Below are positions 58,417 to 64,000 of a DNA stretch of 64,000 nucleotides, in pieces (positions within the stretch are counted from its first letter, which is position 1; every line of letters starts with the position of its first letter). A program made the position numbers and the translations under genes. The stretch lies in NCBI GenBank assembly GCA_028713915.1, contig JAQTNK010000016.1:17623-81622 (forward strand). Direction: 5' to 3'. Source of the stretch: Rhodocyclaceae bacterium. GTDB taxonomy: Bacteria; Pseudomonadota; Gammaproteobacteria; Burkholderiales; Rhodocyclaceae. The notes under the pieces are model-generated. The model was given only the letters and a program-made list of their open reading frames with translations, was not told the DNA's origin and did not search any database.

Positions 58417-60987
58417 TCAGCCTTCGGCGATGCGTTTCGCAATATGGGCGAGGGCCTCGTCGACCTGATCGACGAGAATCAGGCATAAATCTCCTGCTTT
58501 GAGCCGCGCCAGGGCGGTGTCGATCGCCGGGAATTCGCCGCGGATTTCCTCGACCGTGGTGGCGCGCTTGGCGTTCGCCAAGCCCTGCCGCAGCAGGGCC
58601 AGCACTTCGCCGTCGGCGCGGCCGCGCTGGCATTGGTCCTGGTAAAGAATCAGTTCGTCGAAGGCATCCCCGAGGATTTCCGTCTGCTGGCGAATGTCGT
58701 CGTCGCGGCGGTCGCCTGCGCCGCTGATGACGACGCTCCGCCGTTGCGCCGGAATGTTCTCGATGGCGCCCACCAGCGCCAGGATGGCGTCCGGGTTGTG
58801 GCCATAGTCGGCGATCAGCGTCGCGCCCCGATACGTGAAGACGTTGAAGCGGCCGGGGGCCGTCTGCGCGTCGTTGACGAAGGTGGCGAGCCCCCGGCGG
58901 ATGACGGCCCATTCCAGCCCCAGGGCCCAGGCGGCGGCGGTGGCGGCCATGGCGTTCTCGACCTGGAATCCGATGCTGCCGTTGCGCGTGAGCGGAATCT
59001 CCGCCAGGGCGATGCGATGTTCCTGCGTCCCTTCGGTGGCGACGATGGCGTCGCCATCGACGAACACGACGCGCTTGCCCTGCGCCCGATGCGTGGCCAT
59101 GACGGGAAGATAGCGGTCCCGGGCAAAGAACGTCACCGCACCGGGACAGGCGTCGGCCATGCGCACGACGATCGGATCGGCGGCGTTGAGGACGGCGACG
59201 CCGGCGGCGGCGACATTCTCGACGATGACCCGCTTCACCACGGCGAGGTCTTCGACGGTGCTGATGTAGCTCAAGCCGAGGTGATCGCCCATGCCGATGT
59301 TGGTGACCACCGCGACGTTGCAGCGGTCGAAGGCCAGCCCTTCGCGCAAGATGCCGCCGCGAGCCGTCTCGAAGACGGCGGCATCGACGTCCGGATGCAG
59401 CAGGATGTTGCGCGCGCTCCTGGGGCCGCTGCAATCGCCCGTGTCGATGCGCTGGCGCTCGACATAGACGCCGTCCGAGTTGGTCATGCCGACGCGGTTG
59501 CCGGCGGCCGCCAGCAGGTGGGCGGTGAGGCGCACGGTCGTGGTCTTGCCGTTGGTGCCGGCGACGGCGACGATGGGAATGCGGGCGTCGTCGCCGCCCG
59601 CGAACATCATGTCGACGATGGCCTTGCCGACCTCGCGCCCCTTGCCGTAGGACGGATTGAGGTGCATGCGCAGGCCCGGCGCGGCGTTGACTTCGACGAT
59701 GCCGCCGCCTTGCTCCTGCAGCGGCTTCAACACGCTGTCGCAGACGATGTCGATGCCGCAGAGGTCGAGGCCGATCATCTGCGCGGCGGCCACGGCGCTG
59801 GCAGCCATCTCCGGATGCACGTCGTCGGTGACGTCGGTCGCCGTCCCGCCGGTGGAGAGGTTGGCGTTGTTGCGCAGCATGACGCGCGCCCCCTTGGGCG
59901 GCACCGACGCGGCCGTGTAGCCTTGCTCGGCGAGGCGGGCCAGGGCGATGTCGTCGAAGCGGATCTTGGTCAGCGAAGTGGCGTGGCCGTGGCTGCGGCG
60001 TGGATCGCTATTGACCTGGTCGACAAGCTGACGCACGGTATGCGTGCCGTCGCCGATCACCAGCGGCGGGTCGCGGCGCGCGGCGGCGACGAGATGGTCG
60101 CCGATCACCAGCATGCGGTAGTCGTGTCCGGTCATGTAGCGCTCGACCATCACCTCCGCGCTGACCTCGGCGGCGGCGGCGTAGCCCGCCAGCACTTGCT
60201 CGCGCGTCGCCAGATTGACGGCGACGCCCTTGCCCTGACGGCCGTCGCGCGGCTTGACGACCACCGCGCCGCCGATTTCGCAGGCGGCTTTCCAGGCGTC
60301 TTCGGCATCGGCGACGGGGCGGCCGTTGGGCACCGGCACGCCGGCGGCGTTGAGCAGTTTCTTGGTGAGTTCCTTGTCCTGCGCGATGGCTTCGCCGATG
60401 GCGCTGCTGCGGTCCGTTTCCGCCGCCTGGATGCGGCGCTGCCGGCTGCCCCAGCCGAACTGCACGAGGCTGCCCGAGGTCAGGCGCCGGGCCGGAATGC
60501 CGCGCGCCACCGCGGCCTGGACGATGGATCCGGTGCTGGGTCCAAGGCGCACGTCCTCGTCGAGTTCGCGCAGGCGCGCCAGCGCGCTGTCGAGATCGAA
60601 CGGCGCATTGGCGGCCGCCGCCAGGCACAGCGCCTCGGCAAGCTCGAAGGCGAGGCGGCCGACGGCCTCTTCGCTGTATTCGACGACGACCTGGTAGACG
60701 CCGGGTTCCAGCGTCGCCGTCGTGCGGCTGAAGGTGACCGGGCAGCCTGCCTGCGCCTGCAGGCCGAGCGCCGCGAATTCCAGCGCATGGGCGATGGAAA
60801 TCGCCTCGGCGTGGCTGGTCGGCTGGAGGAAGCCGATCTCCGGGAAACGTGCGCGCAGCCGCGGCTCGAAATCCGGGAGGTTGTCGATGGCACGCTCGGC
60901 CTCGGTGCAAGTGACGATGGCCTCGACGGAGGTATGCCGGCTCCAAAGGTTTGGGCCGCGCAGCGCCCGGATGCGTGAAACTTCCAT
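58417..60987 (-). CDS. cphA: cyanophycin synthetase
   Basis: An 856-residue enzyme that builds the Asp backbone and adds Arg side chains, making cyanophycin, an N/C/energy reserve. Residues 1-160 are the N domain, about 200-465 an ATP-grasp domain (GGAVVVKPRDGRQGKGVAVNL, VEVNAAPGLRMH), and about 470-856 a Mur-ligase-like domain with an intact P-loop GTNGKTT (477-483) and FETARGGILREGL. AAGGGGAAA precedes the ATG. It is 16 bp downstream of cphA', so both are cotranscribed. Confidence 0.96.
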   Translation of the reverse strand: MEVSRIRALRGPNLWSRHTSVEAIVTCTEAERAIDNLPDFEPRLRARFPEIGFLQPTSHAEAISIAHALEFAALGLQAQAGCPVTFSRTTATLEPGVYQVVVEYSEEAVGRLAFELAEALCLAAAANAPFDLDSALARLRELDEDVRLGPSTGSIVQAAVARGIPARRLTSGSLVQFGWGSRQRRIQAAETDRSSAIGEAIAQDKELTKKLLNAAGVPVPNGRPVADAEDAWKAACEIGGAVVVKPRDGRQGKGVAVNLATREQVLAGYAAAAEVSAEVMVERYMTGHDYRMLVIGDHLVAAARRDPPLVIGDGTHTVRQLVDQVNSDPRRSHGHATSLTKIRFDDIALARLAEQGYTAASVPPKGARVMLRNNANLSTGGTATDVTDDVHPEMAASAVAAAQMIGLDLCGIDIVCDSVLKPLQEQGGGIVEVNAAPGLRMHLNPSYGKGREVGKAIVDMMFAGGDDARIPIVAVAGTNGKTTTVRLTAHLLAAAGNRVGMTNSDGVYVERQRIDTGDCSGPRSARNILLHPDVDAAVFETARGGILREGLAFDRCNVAVVTNIGMGDHLGLSYISTVEDLAVVKRVIVENVAAAGVAVLNAADPIVVRMADACPGAVTFFARDRYLPVMATHRAQGKRVVFVDGDAIVATEGTQEHRIALAEIPLTRNGSIGFQVENAMAATAAAWALGLEWAVIRRGLATFVNDAQTAPGRFNVFTYRGATLIADYGHNPDAILALVGAIENIPAQRRSVVISGAGDRRDDDIRQQTEILGDAFDELILYQDQCQRGRADGEVLALLRQGLANAKRATTVEEIRGEFPAIDTALARLKAGDLCLILVDQVDEALAHIAKRIAEG

Positions 60988-61003
60988 GAAGAGCGATTTC
61001 CCC

Positions 61004-63229
61004 TTAGTGCCCGGCCGTCGTTGCCGACTTGGCTGCCGGTTGTTCCTGGCGATGCGGCGTCGATTCGGCCGCATCGGGCTGGAAGGTTTCGATGCCGGCG
61101 CGGATCAGGTCTTCGCCGATGCGCAGCGCCCACGCGGCGCCGATGGCGGCCAGCACTTGTTCGACGACTGCGGCCGATTGCGGGCCGGCGACCGGGATCG
61201 CTGCCAGTTGCGTCAACGGCGCTTCGCTGCCGCCGGTCGCCAGGACGACCTGCCCGTCGCGGACGAAGACCGCGCGGCCGCCCTGGTGGCGGTGTTCGGC
61301 CAGGGCCGGAATGGCCGGGTCGGCGCCGAAGAAGATGACGTCGCCGTCGCACAGCGACGCCATCTGGGCCACCATCGGATCGCCGGCGTTTAGAACCGCC
61401 GTGCCCTCCGGCAGCACGACGTCCACTTGCGTGCGCACGATGTTGTAGACCTGCTCGAGCTCGCGGATGTCGTGGTCTTCGAGACCGGCGGCCGAGTCGA
61501 TGCCGGTCACCACGCCGACCTGGCAGCGGTCGTAGGCGAGGCCTTCGGCAAGGATCATGCGGCAGCCGTTTTCGAACACCGCGGCCTCGACGGCGCGGTT
61601 CAGCAGCACGCGATGACCGGCCTGCCACGTCGCGCAATCGTGATGCTCGACGCGGCGACGTTCGAAGTAGAGACCGTCACCGCAGGCCAGCCCGACATGG
61701 CGTCCGGAGAGATGCACGATCCAGGCGGCGATCCGCGCCACCAGCGTCATGCCGCGCGTGCCGGCGACGCCGATGATGGGGATGCGCCCGCTCTCGCCGT
61801 CGGGAAACAGGCTGTTGACGATGGCTTCGCCGACCGGCTGGGCCGAGCCGAACTCCGGCTTCAGGTGCATCAGCAGGCTGGGGCCGGCGTTGACTTCGAC
61901 GACGGCCGCCTGCTGCTGGTCGAGCGGCAGCGTGATGTCGTCGGCGACGAAGTCGATGCCGGCGATGTCGAGCCCGACGATGCGCGCGGCGAGCTCGCCG
62001 GCCGCCGCGATGCTCGGATGCACGATGCCGGTGACGTCGAAATTCATGTTGCCGTTGCGCTGGACGATCACTTCCTGGCCGGCCGGCGGCACGGATTCGC
62101 CGTCGTAGCCCTGGCGCTGCAGTTCCAGGCGCACGGCGGGCTCGACGTCGAGCAGGATCGGGCTGAGCGGGCATTCCTCGGCCAGACCGCGGCGGGGGTC
62201 GGTGTTCAATTGCGCGTCTATCAAGGCGCGGATCGTCGCTTTCCCGTCGCCGGTCACGCGCGCGATTTCGCCCCGCGCCGCCGCCGCCAGGCGGCCGTTC
62301 ACGATCAGCAGCCGATGCTCCTGGCCGCGAATGTAGCGTTCGACCATGACTTCGCTGCCTTCGGCATCGGCGACGCCGAAGGCGGCTTCGACCTGCTCGC
62401 GCGTCGTCAGCTCCATCGACACGCCGCGGCCGTGGTTGGCGTCGCTCGGCTTGACGACGACCGGCACGCCGATGTCTTCGGCCGCTTCCCAGGCATCGGC
62501 CGGACTGTCGACGACGCGGCCGCCCGGCGTCGGCACGCCGCAGGCCTGGAGCAGCGTCTTGGTCAGGTCCTTGTCGCTGGCGATGCCCTCGGCGATGGCG
62601 CTGGTGCGGTCGGTCTCGGCGGTCCAGATGCGGCGGCTCCTGGCGCCGTAGCCGAGCTGCACGAGGTTGCCGTCGGTGAGGCGAATCGAGGGGATGCGCC
62701 TTTCCGTGGCGGCGTCGACGATGCAGGCGGTGCTCGGGCCGAGGAATTGCGCGTCGGCCAGGTCGCGCAGCGGCGCCAGCCGCGCCGGCAGATCGAACGG
62801 CTCGTCGGCCACCGCCGCCAGCAGCAGTTCGCGCGCCGTCGCCAGGCAGACGCGGGTGGTGTCCTCGTCGCGCGAGCGCACGACGACCTTATACACGCCG
62901 CGCTCCGACGTGCCGCGCGCCTTGCCGAAGCCGGTGCGCATGCCGATGAGGTTCTGCAGCTCGAGCGTCACATGTTCGAGGATGTGGCCCATCCACGTGC
63001 CTTCGCGCAGCCTGAGCAGGAAGCCGCCCGGCTCGCCGACGCCGCAGCGATGCTCGCCGAGGCCGGGCAGCCACGCCGTCAGCCGGTCGACGAAACCCGG
63101 CAGCGTGTTGGACGGATGATCTTCGAAGGCGCCGATGTCGACCAATACTTCGACGGCCGGCCGGTAGGTCCAGATGTTGGGCCCGCGCAGCGGGGTGACG
63201 CGGCGGAAAACGATGTCCCGACGGCTCAT
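61004..63229 (-). CDS. second cyanophycin synthetase (CphA'-type)
   Basis: A 741-residue homologue of CphA lacking about 115 residues at the C-terminus. The N domain starts DIVFRRVTPLRGPNIWTYRP. The ATP-grasp domain is intact (VPVVVKPSDANHGRGVSMEL, VEVNAGPSLLMHL). In the Mur-ligase half the P-loop reads GTRGMTL (490-496), with Met494 instead of the catalytic Lys, so this half is probably inactive. Paired cphA/cphA' genes are known in betaproteobacteria, where the partner may contribute to synthesis. ATG 63229 or 63241 are both possible starts. It is divergent from the ABC gene. Confidence 0.9.
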   Translation of the reverse strand: MSRRDIVFRRVTPLRGPNIWTYRPAVEVLVDIGAFEDHPSNTLPGFVDRLTAWLPGLGEHRCGVGEPGGFLLRLREGTWMGHILEHVTLELQNLIGMRTGFGKARGTSERGVYKVVVRSRDEDTTRVCLATARELLLAAVADEPFDLPARLAPLRDLADAQFLGPSTACIVDAATERRIPSIRLTDGNLVQLGYGARSRRIWTAETDRTSAIAEGIASDKDLTKTLLQACGVPTPGGRVVDSPADAWEAAEDIGVPVVVKPSDANHGRGVSMELTTREQVEAAFGVADAEGSEVMVERYIRGQEHRLLIVNGRLAAAARGEIARVTGDGKATIRALIDAQLNTDPRRGLAEECPLSPILLDVEPAVRLELQRQGYDGESVPPAGQEVIVQRNGNMNFDVTGIVHPSIAAAGELAARIVGLDIAGIDFVADDITLPLDQQQAAVVEVNAGPSLLMHLKPEFGSAQPVGEAIVNSLFPDGESGRIPIIGVAGTRGMTLVARIAAWIVHLSGRHVGLACGDGLYFERRRVEHHDCATWQAGHRVLLNRAVEAAVFENGCRMILAEGLAYDRCQVGVVTGIDSAAGLEDHDIRELEQVYNIVRTQVDVVLPEGTAVLNAGDPMVAQMASLCDGDVIFFGADPAIPALAEHRHQGGRAVFVRDGQVVLATGGSEAPLTQLAAIPVAGPQSAAVVEQVLAAIGAAWALRIGEDLIRAGIETFQPDAAESTPHRQEQPAAKSATTAGH

Positions 63230-63446
63230 GACGGTAGGCATTGTCGCGACGGAAGCATGCTGCGCATCGGCAGGGGAGAATTCATCGGCAGTAGCGGTAA
63301 ATGGCATCTGCTCTTCCGCAATGCGGGCCCGAGGAAGGCGGGGAGCGGGTGCCGTAGGTTAGAATCGTTGGCGATTTGCAAGGTTACCGTAATTGTTCGT
63401 TGTTCGCCTGCGGCTAAACGCCGGCTCGCGTTGAAACCACCAGACG

Positions 63447-64000
63447 ATGCCCACCGACATTTTGCCTTCCACGCCGCATGCGCCCCCGCGTTTCGACGCC
63501 CGCTTGGCCGACATCGGGCTGCCGCTGACACCGGAAGAGAACGTTCTGGCCTATGTCGAGGTTGACCTCGACGAGCATCTTCGTTTCTCCCCGGGCTGCA
63601 TCGCCGTCACCGAACGCCGCCTGCTGGCGCGGGCGCCGGGCAGCGACGCCTGGCGCAGCTGGGATTACCGCCCGGGTTTCGCGCTGCGTCACTTCGACCA
63701 TGCCGGCGTCGGCACGCTCGAGCTATGCGACGAGACCGCGCGCCTCGCCGCCTGGCGCTATACGCTCGGACAGAACGTCGCCGCGCTGCAAGTGCTCGAC
63801 CAGTTCGAACGACGGCTGGAAAGCCTGCGCAGCGGCCGGCCGGTACGGCTGCCGGAAGAGAATGTCTGCCCGCATTGCAAGGCGGTGCTGGAGACCGGGC
63901 AGGACGAGTGCCCGATCTGCACGCGCGCAATCCATACGCCGCCGTCGACCTGGACGTTGTTGCGCCTGTGGCGCTTTGCCAAGCCCTACCGCGGGCAACT
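63447..64000 (+). CDS. ABC transporter-like protein with N-terminal zinc-ribbon region (partial)
   Basis: The first 184 residues are visible; the gene runs beyond the right edge. Residues 1-130 form a soluble, mostly beta/alpha domain (LAYVEVDLDEHLRFSPGCIAVTERRLLA). CPHC and CPIC (about residues 142-160) make a likely zinc ribbon, after which STWTLLRLWRFAKPYRGQ resembles the start of an ABC exporter transmembrane domain. In related bacteria a fused ABC transporter of this kind lies beside cphA and is associated with cyanophycin metabolism. The identity rests on context, since the membrane and ATPase parts are not in view. Confidence 0.65.
   Translation, partial: MPTDILPSTPHAPPRFDARLADIGLPLTPEENVLAYVEVDLDEHLRFSPGCIAVTERRLLARAPGSDAWRSWDYRPGFALRHFDHAGVGTLELCDETARLAAWRYTLGQNVAALQVLDQFERRLESLRSGRPVRLPEENVCPHCKAVLETGQDECPICTRAIHTPPSTWTLLRLWRFAKPYRGQ

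Noticed and set aside
58633..60978. A 781-codon open frame antisense to cphA
   Set aside because: Low-complexity His/Ala/Gly/Val-rich sequence with no motif; cphA is unambiguous on the other strand.

Overview
The window is one contiguous piece of a high-GC betaproteobacterial chromosome. The neighbourhoods purM / AI-2E permease / hda / HAD / pcnB / folK / panBCD, mutL-miaA, purN / DUF3108 / RsmB-like, rpmB-rpmG-radC / coaBC-dut and icd / aceK are typical of Rhodocyclales and relatives; the genus is my inference, not something the sequence proves. Coding density is high. I see no tRNA, rRNA, CRISPR array, transposase or phage gene, so this looks like core chromosome carrying a few accessory blocks.

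Layout. 0-5 kb: oxidase biogenesis and thiol proteins (TlpA-like, SCO1-like, ctaB, ctaA) around a lone heme-copper-oxidase-subunit-I-like membrane protein. 5-10.4 kb: a minus-strand operon pcnB-folK-anion transporter-panB-panC-panD. 10.4-16.1 kb: fused membrane/spermidine-synthase-like protein, HAD phosphatase, hda, AI-2E permease and divergent purM. 16.1-23.3 kb: a c-di-GMP signalling block (soluble double-PAS kinase, dual receiver, a 1256-residue REC-GAF-PAS-GAF-GGDEF-EAL-REC protein) facing a YcgR/PilZ gene cotranscribed with mutL and miaA. 26-33.5 kb: DedA, lipoprotein, purN, DUF3108, RsmB-like, PLD-type nuclease, MscS and desaturase, closed by a perfect bidirectional terminator. 33.5-36.5 kb: ribosomal proteins L33 and L28, radC, coaBC, dut.

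36.5-42.4 kb is the most unusual block: a minus-strand cluster for a NapC/NirT tetraheme cytochrome, an ethylbenzene-dehydrogenase-related heme protein, a diheme cytochrome c, two flavocytochrome-c-sulfide-dehydrogenase-type flavoproteins and a Tat-exported Rieske protein. Together they could form a periplasmic electron-transfer chain joined to the quinone pool, with sulfide or another sulfur compound as a likely but unproven substrate.

43-57.4 kb holds a nucleoside-recognition membrane protein, lrgAB and a dispersed glyoxylate-bypass region: aceB, a haloacid-dehalogenase gene with a divergent LysR regulator, aceA, rraA, clpA, clpS, a cold-shock gene, icd and divergent aceK. A shared palindrome (core TCTTATAYAAG) lies twice upstream of aceA and once between icd and aceK. 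It suggests one unidentified regulator for the isocitrate branch point. 57.4-64 kb: an RluE-like pseudouridine synthase, a tiny lysine-rich exported protein, the cyanophycin synthetase pair cphA'-cphA, and the start of a divergent ABC transporter.
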